From Diphasiastrum complanatum (Eukaryota > Streptophyta > Lycopodiopsida > Lycopodiales > Lycopodiaceae): a stretch of DNA of 64,000 bases. Positions within the stretch are counted from its first letter, which is position 1. Each line of letters opens with the position of its first letter. The DNA lies in assembly GCA_029204225.1 (NCBI GenBank), contig CM055098.1, positions 8,288,246 to 8,352,245 of the forward strand. The letters are read 5' to 3'. Made by a program: the position numbers and the translations under genes. The notes beneath the pieces are model-generated. The model was not told the DNA's origin and did not search any database. It worked only from the letters and a program-made list of their open reading frames with translations. Below are positions 33,715 through 43,861 of the stretch, piece after piece.

Positions 33715-34691
33715 CATATGGATATGTTAAAGAACATATTATGGTGAGATTATAAAGAGACATTTGGAGGGTGAAAAATTTACAGGCGAAAACCATGGAA
33801 GTTTTCAAATTCAATGGCACCTTACAAGGGATTTGAAAACATTAAAATGTATGTATAATGTCTCTCATGGGGCAACATCAAAGCATTCATGTCTTTATTG
33901 CATGAAGGATTGCTACAATATGAATTTGGGACGATAAACACGAGAAGCTGAAGATCCAAATATGAAAAGTGTTCTGCCAATTCCATTAAAAAATGTTCAC
34001 ATATGCACATTGCATGCTGAGGTTCGTATTATTGAAAAACTTATTTACCTACATATTCTACTAGCATGGAATCATAAACCGGAGTCTGTGGCTAAAGTAG
34101 CAAAGGAGGTTGGAAATAGTTTTGTCAAATGCAGGACTACATAAAGAGAATGTCACGATATAAAAAAGTGACAAACTCTCCGAAAAAAAAGGCAACGTTC
34201 CTAATAAGCCATTAATTGGAGGTGCTAAAGCAAGAAGATTCTTATCCAATCACACATGCAAAGAATCAAGTGTCGAATACAAAATTTGGAGAGAAATTGT
34301 TCAAGCCACACGAACACTGGAAGGAAGTAATCGAGTGGAAAAAGGGACAAGTGTGGACCAACTTAGACAAACTCAAAGGTGTTATCAGGAGAGAAAACCT
34401 ATCATCACAAGATATGAGGACTTTGGAAAATCATTGCACCACATTTGTAAAATTTGTACATGATTGTTGGGGAAAAGACAACGTTACTCATTGCATGATG
34501 CTAATCTATATCATTATCTGGTACTTATCTCATTCAGGCTTATATTTTTTTTACTAATGTAACTAATCAAAACTCTTGTTTGCAGCACATTCTTCTTCAT
34601 CATGCAACTTATTTTGCAAAGGAATATGGGAGCTTAAGTATCTGGTCATCACAAGGCATGGAAAAATCTCATTGGCAAGCAAGGGGAGCAT
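33715..34691 (+). pseudogene. Unrecognised intron-bearing gene, 5' part (split by Copia-2)
   Basis: Plus-strand segments read GENHGSFQIQWHLTRDLKTL, KHSCLYCMKDCYNMNLG (a Cys pair), IPLKNVHICTLHAEVRIIEK, LFKPHEHWKEVIEWKKGQVW and NHCTTFVKFVHDCWGKDNV. A probable intron lies at about 34520-34585 (GTACTTATC...TTTGCAG), after which HILLHHATYFAKEYGSLSIW and GMEKSHWQARGA follow. At 34691 Copia-2 interrupts; the frame continues at 40097. Several stops and shifts show decay. The family is not recognised. Transposase or an uncharacterised plant gene are both possible. Confidence 0.55.
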
Positions 34692-35160
34692 TGTGAAAAT
34701 TGTCAACATTTCCTAGCTAGTTTGAGGCCTAAATTGGCAGTTTTTGTAATAGTTTGGATCTAACCTTTCACACATGTGAAAGATGCCTAGATACTTTTAT
34801 TTTAGTATATATTTCATATTAAAGAAGTCCCAAACTTCAGGACCTTCGAAATGACACCAAAATCATGTTATTTGGACATATAGGCCAAAATTGGCTAATT
34901 TAGGCTACTGGTGCCCTAAAACTGGGTCCTAAGTTCTAGAGAGAGGAGAGAGAGAGTCATCTCTCTCACCTATATTAGGCTGAAATTTGTGGACAACAGG
35001 TTGGAGAAACTTATTGTATTGTTGAGAGAGATCAATAGATCATTGTCACAGTTTCTTCCTCCATTGAGAGCATTGCTTTGTGTATTGTCTTCAAGCTTTT
35101 GTGTATGATCTTAAGAGGTTACCAAAAGTGGTAGGCTGCTATTGTAGGGCTAGTATGTTG
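34692..35160 (+). repeat. Copia-2 5' LTR, alignable part
   Basis: About 469 bp closely matching 39441-39908. Homology to the 3' LTR ends after GGGCTAGTATG. A primer site was not located between 35160 and 35476, so the true LTR end is uncertain. Confidence 0.8.
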
Positions 35161-35476
35161 TTGTGTCTTTTGTATTTTCTAAGAATGCAAGTAACTCTTC
35201 ACACCATAACTTGATTTGGTCACTTGCTGGAAAGTTTGAGAGCTTAAGCAAGAGTGTGTTCAGGTTGGTTTGAGTTTGTAATCCATTCTTAGTGTGTGCA
35301 AAGTGTTGCATGTGTTTTCAATCTTCCTTTCTATGCTTGGAAACCAGCCAGGTTCAAGATAGAAGTGTTTTAGGGTCCTAGATCTTCTGAGATCTCCTTA
35401 TCCATCATTTGTTGAGAGAAAAGTGAGTGTTAGGTGTATTAGGATAGAGCCTAAAAGTTGAAGAATCATTATATTC

Positions 35477-37585
35477 ATGGCTTCCAATGGTGGGATCATG
35501 TTAGAAACTAATGATAGGTTGAGTTCATCAAACTACTCTACCTGGAAAGTGAGGATGGAATCCTTACTTGAGTTGAATGAACTCATGGACATAGTTGCAG
35601 GAACTGAAGAGAGACCACCCACAGTTCAAGAGCAACAAAGGTTTGATAAGAAGGCCAAAAGGGCTCTTCACATCATTAAAATGAATGTTACCAATGAACT
35701 TCTCAAGGAAGTTGGTAAGTGTCAAAGTACAAGTGATGCATGGAATTCCTTGAAGAAGCTCTTTGAATCAAAGTCCACATCTAGGGTATTGACCCTAAGG
35801 AGGCAAATATTTTCTAGTAGGCAAAGAGAGGGTGAAAGTGCTCATGCATTTGTTTTGAGGCTTAAGTCCTTAAGTAATGATCTAGCATGTATTGATGAAA
35901 ACATAGAAGATGATGAAATAGTCCAGATTATGTTGAATGGTTTGCTAGATGAACATGCTAACCTTGTGGAAAGTTTTGCCATTCAAAGAGTCTTGCCAAG
36001 TGTGGTTGACTTGCAAGAAATCTTATTGGCTGAAGAACATAGGTTGCAATCAAAGCTTGATGGTGCATCCTTGCAAGGTGGAGGTGAAGAGGCTTTCTTC
36101 ACAAAAGGCAAAGTCAAAGGCAAAGGTAAAGGCAAAGGGAAATGGTCCAAAAGTGGTAACTCGGATCATGATGATCACTCTTCCTCCTCCTCTTCTACTT
36201 CTTTTAGAAAGAAAGATAAGCCAAAGTTCAAGGGCTTTTATTGTGGGATAAAAGGTCATTTTGCTAATGAATGTCATAAGAAGAAAAGAGAGCAAGGTGA
36301 GAGGCAAGGAAATCTAGCAATAGATGAAGAAGAGGATAGCATTTCTGAATCTCTTGTTATGACTTCAAGTTTTCTTGCACATATAGAAGGGAATGATCCT
36401 TGGTGGATTGATAGTGGAGCCTCATCTCACATGACAAGACATAAGGAATACTTTTCATCCTTATTGTCTTATGAAAGAGAGAGCAACATCATCTATACTG
36501 CGAATGATGGTCAATGTGACATCAAAGGCATAGGCACAATTCCTATTTCTCTTTCAACAAATAGGAAAGCTAATCTTGAAAATGTATTGTACATTCCTTC
36601 AATCACTAAGAACTTGCTTAGTGTTAGTCAAATGATTGACAAGGGACTTGATGTTGAGTTCATTGGAGATGCTTGTTTGATAAGTAAGTGTGGATCCTTG
36701 ATTGCTAAAGGAAGAAGGCATGGTAAACTTTTCAAACTGGATGCATGTGTGATCTCTAAGAATGAAGGATGTATGGCTAGGGAACAATTGACAAACCAAG
36801 AAGTTTGGCATAAGTGGTTGGGCCATCCCAACTTCAAATCTTTGGAGGTAATGGCAAAGAAAGAGCATGTTCTTGGTCTCCCTAAAAGTCTTATTGCAAA
36901 TAATACATTTTGTGAACATTGTGCCTTGTCCAAATCTCATAGACTTGCTTATACTAGATCTACTTCTAGATCTAAAGAAGCTTTTCAACTTGTGCATTCG
37001 GATCTTCATTCTTTTAGTACAACTAGCAATGGTGGGGCAAAAATGTATGCAACTTTTATTGATGACTTTAGTAGATATACTTGGGTCTATCTTCTTAAAA
37101 CCAAGGATGAAGTGTTTGCTGCATTTGTCAAGTTTAAGAATGAAGTGGAAAATCAATTCAATACAAAGATCAAATGCTTGAGATCAGATAATGGAGGGGA
37201 ATACACTTCAAATAAGTTCAAAGATTTTTGCATAGCACATGGGATTAAGAGGGAGTACTCTAGTCCTAGGACTCCACAACAGAATGGAGTGGCAGAAAGG
37301 AAGAATAGAACCCTTTGTGAATGTGCCAAGGCAATGAGACTACATGCTAATCTTATTAAGTCCTATTGGGGGGGAGCTTTAGCATGTGCTAACTATCTTT
37401 GTAACAGGAGGACAAGTGCTTCTTTGAATGGTAAGACTCCCTTTGAGGTCCTCTATGGTAGGAGGCTGAGTGTCAAGCATTGTAGATCTTTGGTTGTACT
37501 TGTTTTGTCAACATCACTCTTGATGACAGAACCAAAGAAGATCCTTCATCAAAGAAGGGTGTGTTTGTTGGCTATAGTGAAGTAA
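35477..37585 (+). pseudogene. Copia-2 gag-protease-integrase
   Basis: A 702-codon open frame starts MASNGGIMLETNDRLSSSNY. It holds the copia gag domain (residues about 15-200), a Lys/Gly-rich stretch, a knuckle-like FYCGIKGHFANEC whose first Cys is missing, a retropepsin (WWIDSGASSHMTRHKEYF), the pre-integrase zinc region (VWHKWLGHPNFKSLE, FCEHCALSKSHR), and an integrase core with Asp in LVHSDLHSF, Asp in LRSDNGGEYTSNKF and Glu in QNGVAERKNRTLCE. Around GRRLSVKH the frame shifts into unrelated sequence, so the C-terminal 30 or so residues are not native. Confidence 0.92.
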
Positions 37586-38858
37586 GCAAGGCTTACAAAG
37601 TGTACATTCCTTCTACGAATAAAGTTGTCATAAGTAGGATGTCATCTTTCATGAAGAGAATGTTTCCAATGTTGTCAATGTTGATGATGATGTTGATGTG
37701 TCTACTAATCATCATGATGTGCAAGATGTCTTGGATGCAGGTGGAGATGCCACTCCAAAGCAACCTTCAAGGAGAACTCAAAGCAAAGGACTAAGCCATC
37801 AAGGCTAACCTATGATGAAAAAGGAAAGCAAGTGGTGGAGAACTCTAACTTTGCTTTTCTTATCTCTTTTGATGAACCAACTTGTGTAGGTGAAGCAACT
37901 CAAAAGGAGGAATGGATCCAAGCCATGGATCATGAGCATCAAGCACTCATCAAGAACAATACTTGGAGGTTGGCGGAACTTCCAAAAGGCAAGAAGGCAA
38001 TTGGGTGTAAGTGGATCTTCAAGATCAAGACAAAAGAAGATGGATCAATCAAAAGGTAAAAGGCAAGATTGGTGGCAAAAGGGTATGCTCAAGAGTATGG
38101 CATTGACTATGATGAGACCTTTGCACCCATGGCAAAGATGGTAACAATTCGAACCCTTATCTCTCTTGCAACTCTTTATGGTTGGGACATGTGGCAAATG
38201 GATGTTACTAATGCTTTTTTAAATGGTGATCTTGAAGAGGAAATCTACATGGAGCAACCTGAGGGCTATGTTTCACATGATGAGCCTAATCATGTGTGTT
38301 TCCTACAAAAGAGCTTGTATGGGCTTAAGCAAGCACCAAGAAGTTGGTATGTTAAGCTCAATCCCTTCTTACTCTCTCAAAACTTCATCATGAGTGAGTA
38401 TGATCATTCTCTCTACTTTAGATTGAATGATAATGGTGACATCACTTTGCTTTTGATCTATGTTGATGACATAATCTTAAGTGGTGATAGCAATGAAGAT
38501 ATAGATGACATCAAGATGACACTTAAAATTAAGTTTGAGATACAAGATCTTGGTAAGCTTCACTATATCTTAGGAATAGAGATTGTTAGGACTTCTAATT
38601 CTATTTTCATTTGTCAAAAGAAGTATTCTAACTCTATTCTAAAAAGATTTCATATGGAAAATTGCAAAGTAGTTTCTACTCCTATGGAATCAAATGTAAA
38701 GCTATCTATAAGAGTTAATAAAAGATCCTTCAAGGACATTACTCTCTATAGAAAGCTCAAAGGATCTCTTATTTGGTTAACCATCACAAGACCTGATCTA
38801 AGCTATGTGGTTGGTAAACTAAGTCAATTCATGCAAGATTCTAGTGAGGCTCATTGAA
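37586..38858 (+). pseudogene. Copia-2 reverse transcriptase
   Basis: After a decayed integrase tail (37561-37794), RT starts with EWIQAMDHEHQALIKNNTW and GCKWIFKIKTKEDGSIKR, then a TAA at about 38057 (AAA or TGG expected). 38069-38857 is a 262-residue frame with ARLVAKGYAQEYG-type context, WQMDVTNAFLNGDLEEEIYM, SLYGLKQAPRSWY, the catalytic LLLIYVDDIILSG, DLGKLHYILGIEI and LIWLTITRPDLSYVVGKLSQ. The catalytic Asp pair is intact. It ends at a stop after SSEAH. Confidence 0.92.
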
Positions 38859-39445
38859 AGCTAGGAAAGAGAGTACTAAGATACCTCTCAAGATCTAGAG
38901 ATTTTGGCATCTTGTATGAAGGATCTTCACCTAACCTTTGTGGTTTCTCAGATTCAGATTTTGCAGGTGATCAAATGGATAGGAAGTCAACAAGTGCCTT
39001 TACAATATATCTTGGAGAGGGAGCTATCTCATGGCTATCAAAGAAGCAACCTACTATCTCTCTATCTTCCATCGAGGCGGAGTACAAGGCATTGACAACA
39101 TGCACCAAGGAGATGCTTTGGATAAAGAGGATGCTATTGGATCTTCACTTGCTGGATTCTAAGAAGACACCGATCATCTATTGTGACAACCTTTCAACCC
39201 AAAGCTTGGCAACCAATCCAGTTTTCCATGCTAGAAGCAAGCACATTGAGATTGCTCATCACTTTGTCAGGGATCAAGTCATTGCCAAAGAGGTGGAGCT
39301 TCAACATGTCTCTTCATTGGAGTGTGTGGTTGATATCTTCACCAAACCATTGAGAAAGGACCTGTATTATAAGCATAGATCTAATCTTGGAATGTGTTCA
39401 AGATCTATATTAAAACTAGCATCCAATGTTGAAGAGGGAGTGTGA
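38859..39445 (+). pseudogene. Copia-2 RNase H
   Basis: Frame 38912-39445 reads GFSDSDFAGDQMDRKSTSAF, ISWLSKKQPTISLSSIEAEY, IIYCDNLSTQSLATNPVFHA and HIEIAHHFVRDQ, with VVDIFTKPLRKD near the end. Catalytic acidic residues (DSD, E in IEAEY, D in YCDN) are present. The stop TGA (39443-39445) lies inside the first five bases of the 3' LTR, so coding and LTR overlap. It follows a stop and frameshift at 38857-38911. Confidence 0.92.
39431..39440 (+). other. Copia-2 polypurine tract
   Basis: GAAGAGGGAG directly before the 3' LTR start TGTGAA, also coding the last residues of RNase H. Confidence 0.8.
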
Positions 39446-40096
39446 AAATCGTCAACATTTCCTAGCTACTTTGAGGCCTAAATTGGCAATTTTTGTACAT
39501 AGTTTTGGATCTAACCTTTCACACATGTGAAAGACGCCTAGATACTTTTATTTTAGTATATATTTCATATTAAAGAAGTCCCAAACTTCAGGACCTTCGA
39601 AATGACACCAAAATCATGTTATTTGGACATATAGGCCAAAATTGGCTATTTTAGACTACTGGTGCCCTAAAATTGGGTCCTAAGTTCTAGAGAGAGGAGA
39701 GAGAGTCATCTCTCTCACCTATATTAGGCTGAAATTCGTGGAGAACAGGTTGGAGAAACTTATTGTATTGTTGAGAGAGATCAATAGATCATTGTCACAG
39801 TTTCTTCCTCCATTGAGAGCATTGCTTTGTGTATTGTCTTCAAGCTTTTGTGTATGATCTTAAGAGGTTACCAAAAGTGGTAGGCTGCTATTGTAGGGCT
39901 GGTATGCTATTGTTTTTGGCTACCATCAGTACCTTTTATTAGTTTCTTTTGTCTCTTGAATGCTTTGTCAAGTTCATGTGTATCAAAGGTAGCATTAGGA
40001 TGCTTTGCCATTTCTAGCTTTTGTACCTTGTTGTGCAAAGATCTTAGCCAAAGTATTTCGGGAGTTTGGATCTATTCAAGATCCATTTTTTTCACA
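39441..40096 (+). repeat. Copia-2 3' LTR
   Basis: The first about 468 bp match the 5' LTR. The last about 187 bp (39910-40096) end in TTCACA and the target duplication but have no match after the 5' LTR homology. Either the 5' LTR end was replaced or the 3' end acquired other sequence. Confidence 0.75.
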
Positions 40097-40271
40097 AGCA
40101 TTTCATAGAGCTACAAATCATGGAGGACACAATTCAACAAATAAATATTTAGTTCAACTTTTTCAGTGGTTTTACAGAAGAGCACAATTTAGATATCAAG
40201 CTAAAAACTCACCAAATGTTACGATTTTTCGAAAGGCATTCAAAATCATTACAAAAGAGAAATCTTTGTAA
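40097..40271 (+). pseudogene. Unrecognised intron-bearing gene, 3' part
   Basis: The frame AFHRATNHGGHNSTNKYLVQ and LFQWFYRRAQFRYQAK continues from 34691 and ends at TAA 40269-40271. Continuity across Copia-2 is exact after one AGCAT is removed. Basic and aromatic residues dominate the tail. Function unknown. Confidence 0.55.
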
Positions 40272-40300
40272 TATATCAAAAATCTATTACAAAAAATTGT

Positions 40301-41832
40301 TTAATTATCATCATCATCCTCTTCAAGATTCAGACGGATGGTATTGCCATGAAGGAATAATCTCCTTTCATATGAATCCAAAAATTCTAAATTTTTCCTT
40401 TTGCTCATATCAATATAACCCGAATAAAGGGCCATTGCAAATGATCTTTTTGTAATCTCATTGGGAGTATAACCCAATATTTTAATTGCCAAATCCCTTT
40501 TCACAAAAATTATTTTATATGTTCCTCTTCGTATTTATGGCCTCCTAAACAAACTGATAATGATTTGATGGCCACAATGACAGTGGTTGCATATGGATTA
40601 AAAGATGAATGATATATACAAATCTCATTATTTTGAAAGTTTTTCAAATAATGAGATAGAGACACATCTTTTCTCTCGGCTGATACACCTTGGACGCCTC
40701 CATGTCTCATACCAAAGGCATCTATTTCAATAGCATCTTGTAAACGAGTAAAGAAAGTAAATTTAGAATGATACATAACATTGCAAACTCATACTTTAAC
40801 ACAGTGTTTGAAATAAAAAAACTGAACAATATCAATACCAATATAATATCAACGTACCCGATCATAATCATCGTATTCAACGACGTTTGCTTTGCTAATG
40901 TCATGTCCTCCAATGGCCTCTACATTTCCGGAGGGGATATACGGAGTCCTTGGAGGATATTTTTTTTGGAATTCCAAAAAATCCTCCTCTTTGTAGGCAA
41001 AGTTTTTTCATAGGCTTTAGATTTTTTAATCATGGCCTCCAAGGCCTCATTGCCAGATTTCCAATTGCCATCTTTATCATAATCTATCTCACTTTCAAGG
41101 TCATCATATGTGTAATCAACAATGTCGAAAAATTCTAATAAATTTCGTGCAAAAATTGAGAGGATTTCATCCTCTCTTCTATATCATTAAATGAAATATC
41201 TCTCTCATTATTTATAAAATATAAGCAAATATCGAGTAGAGTTAATTGATTAACAGGAGATGCAGATGGAAGAGAATCAGAGAGGATTATAGAACGAGGG
41301 AGAGTTTTATGATATCTGAAGCCATAGATGCTTCAGCTTCAACCCCTATATCGGTATCTACATCATCTACATCAACTGGAGCAGATTCAGATGCTTCAAT
41401 CAATGAAACAATAGAAGATTCAACAGACTCATCATTTGGAATTTCAGCAGATACATAAAAGACAAAAGCCATTCCTTTGATTAGAAGGCGACATATTCTT
41501 TTGTGGATACCACAATATATATTTCTTTTGAAATGGTCATGCAGGTTAGAGTACTCTCTATTGTGTTTATGCTTAGGGAATGGTTAGGAATGCACAAGGT
41601 CCTGAAAATGAACTAAACAAAAACTATCTATATCCTGAAGAGGAGTACTAATAATCTTGGAAAAATTGTCAGGAAGAGAAATTAAATTATAACGATTCTC
41701 ATAAACTAGCTTATCGATATCGAAGGGAGCAAAAAAAATACTGAAAAAATACTCTAATTTCTCAAATGGAATGTTGCTGGCATTCAAAAAATCCAGAAGT
41801 TTGATATCTGAGGACATGGAAAAACTAGCCAT
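40301..41832 (-). pseudogene. Unrecognised decayed polyprotein-like block
   Basis: Minus-strand frames in order: MASFSMSSDIKLLDFLNASN (41832-41584); an acidic segment with EIPNDESVESSIVSLIEASE (41472-41287); a broken stretch; RLQDAIEIDAFGMRHGGVQG to SLSVCLGGHKYEEEHIK (about 40776-40510); and LAIKILGYTPNEITKRSFAM to LFLHG with an acidic EEDDDDN end (40504-40301). The pieces look like a single decayed coding region. A viral or retroelement accessory origin is possible but I cannot name a family. A TATA-like element precedes it (42110). Confidence 0.4.
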
Positions 41833-42106
41833 ATTGAACCTGATATCGGTTCAACGCCATTGAATGATTTCGGTCGAGTACTGAACAACAGTGCGCGCGT
41901 TGATCCAATATCGTTTTGACGAGACTAAAATTTTCCACGAGCACACATCAGAAGAGGCTGATATCGCTTCAACGCGCCTGAATGAATCCGATCATGCACT
42001 GCATGTGAAGGCGCGCATCAATATGATATCGCGAGAAAGAAAGAAAACAAAATGATGAGAGAGTTCAAAATAAAAGATCACGAAATCGAAATATGGAAAG
42101 TGGTAC

Positions 42107-42122
42107 CCATATTTATAACCTA
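42107..42122 (-). promoter_or_regulatory. TATA-like element upstream of the 40301-41832 block
   Basis: The minus strand reads GGTTATAAATATGGG. It lies about 280 bases upstream of the first Met of the block. Speculative. Confidence 0.3.
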
Positions 42123-42194
42123 TTTCTGTTGATCACAGCCATACATTTGTCAAATAATGAATTGAAGAGCCATCCACCAATCAGAGTGAGACAA

Positions 42195-42340
42195 ATTTGT
42201 ACCTCCGTCGGAATACATTGAATAGTCTATCACTAGATTCTTCGAATCATCGTTAGCCTTGACCCTAAAATTTGTACCTGTGCCGGAATACATTAAATAG
42301 TCTATCACTAGCCTCTCCGAATCATCATTAAACAAATACT
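42195..42340. repeat. Tandem duplication of about 75 bp
   Basis: TTTGTACCT..G.CGGAATACATT.AATAGTCTATCACTAG followed by CGAATCATC occurs at about 42195-42253 and 42270-42328. Confidence 0.8.
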
Positions 42341-43199
42341 AAACAAATATTAAATAGACATCATTGAAAAACGTATACGAGGGCAATTATTACAGTCTCT
42401 CACCTTATTTAAACACTGTAATGATGAAATTTTTTCTTTTGAGATAATTGTTCATTCAGAACATTTTCATAAGGCGGAGCATTTTGGAAGAGCCGATATC
42501 GATTCCACGCGAGAGAACAAGTGCTTCACCGGAACAAATCAAATTTCTATGAACTGCCCAAGTTTCTGTCTGTCGGACTCCCCCTATAGTTTTGGTGTGA
42601 TTCGGTGCGCCCCCTCTGTCCTGGAATTTAGTGCTTTCTGGTAAAGCACGCTTTTCTGGACTTAGTTTTTATTTTGCTGATTAAGCCTGGCAAGCTTGGC
42701 AAAATCAGTCTGGCTCCCAGACATGGGTCCCGAGAGCCGTCCCGGCGGCAAAATTAACTTGGCTCCTGACTAGGCCATGACTCGAGCTCCAAAGCTAGCT
42801 CATGACTTGTGACTACTTGGCTGGCTCACCACAAGTCGAAGGCTCAGTCCTTGACTTCCTAACTCGGTCTGGGACCTTTAAGGAGTGTCACCTCTTAGAG
42901 TCTTACAGGGCACCTTGGTGCACCTGAGTCAGCTTTACAACACCGAGTGACCAAAGTGACTCTATCCCCCCCTCCCCCCCATCCCATATGTTAGAGTCTT
43001 CCTTAGCATTGCGGTGAGAGGGATGGGATGGAATGAAACATTAAGGATTTAGCTCACTAGTCCTAGTTTGAGAACCTTGTGGAGTAATTTGCGTGGGTGC
43101 ATGCGCGCACACAAGCGAACGTGCAAGTGCAAGTGTGTGCGCTTGTGTTGACAAAGAGATATGCAATCTTAAACTCAATGGAATCCACCCACAAAGTAA
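42341..43199. other. Intergenic downstream of the GH27 gene
   Basis: No supported gene. It contains a GC-richer patch (42590-42960) with repeated TGGCTC/GGCTCC words, and a C-run near 42967-42981. Confidence 0.5.
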
Positions 43200-43280
43200 A
43201 TGCAAGTATGGAAGTTGTAGCATATCGTTCATCTATGCATGGAGTTGATGAACGATATGCTACAACTTCCATACTTGCAT
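43200..43280. repeat. Perfect 34-bp inverted repeat with 13-base loop
   Basis: The arm beginning ATGCAAGTATGGAAGTTG (43200-43233) is exactly complementary to the arm ending CAACTTCCATACTTGCAT (43247-43280), with loop TATGCATGGAGTT. The pseudogene copy at 32838 retains only the right arm, and its left neighbour reads through from the loop. Confidence 0.95.
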
Positions 43281-43861
43281 TATCAACACCCAAGAGTAGG
43301 TCTAGCTCACATGCATCAAGATACATTCACATTAGCCTTCATGCATTTTGTACTAAGTTTCTAAGTGTGCTAAGTATCTATCCTTAGTTGAAGGTGTAAC
43401 GCAGAGTCACCCATGATGAAGCTTAGCAAAGCCAGTCCCTACTTCCTCATCGCAACGTAAGGAATAATACATATCATCACCTTAGCTGGCCCAAGAAAAA
43501 CCAAACCTAGAGGATGTAGCTGCCATGATACGTATGGGACTCGGGAGGATAACCAATAAGAAATTTTTTTTATTCAAATTGCATTGGTCAGCTTGTGCAA
43601 GTACAAAAGATAATATGTCCCTCCATACTCCAAAGGTATTAGAGAGAAGATTTTTATATCGACTTAGTATATATTTTCAGCATAATCATAGCTTGTCATG
43701 AACAGCCAGTTTGCTGCCATGCTCACAAGCAACAAATAAGATATTTGTAAACTTTTAGTTCTTTATGGATCAATATTTTAGCTCTTTATCAATTGATATT
43801 TGATCTTCTAGGGAGTGACTATCAATTTAAAAAAATCACCAGCCACCAAATGTGTTCTAAA

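Larger units (their letters stand above)
34692..40096 (+). mobile_element. Ty1/copia retrotransposon (Copia-2) with intact target duplication
   Basis: Termini are TGTGAA (34692) and TTCACA (40096), perfect inverted 6-mers, flanked by AGCAT at 34687-34691 and 40097-40101. Removing the element joins GMEKSHWQARGA to FHRATNHGGHN in one frame, independent support for the boundaries. Domain order is gag, PR, IN, RT, RH. A large first frame is intact (702 codons) but the pol part has frameshifts and stops. LTR pairing is imperfect at the right end (see the 3' LTR). Confidence 0.93.

Noticed and set aside
34681-34691. AAGGGGAGCA before the Copia-2 5' LTR as a polypurine tract of another element
   Set aside because: It is coding sequence of the interrupted gene (QARGA), and AGCAT is the target duplication.
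36050-37156. Minus-strand frames opposite Copia-2 gag-integrase
   Set aside because: Antisense shadows of a well-supported polyprotein.
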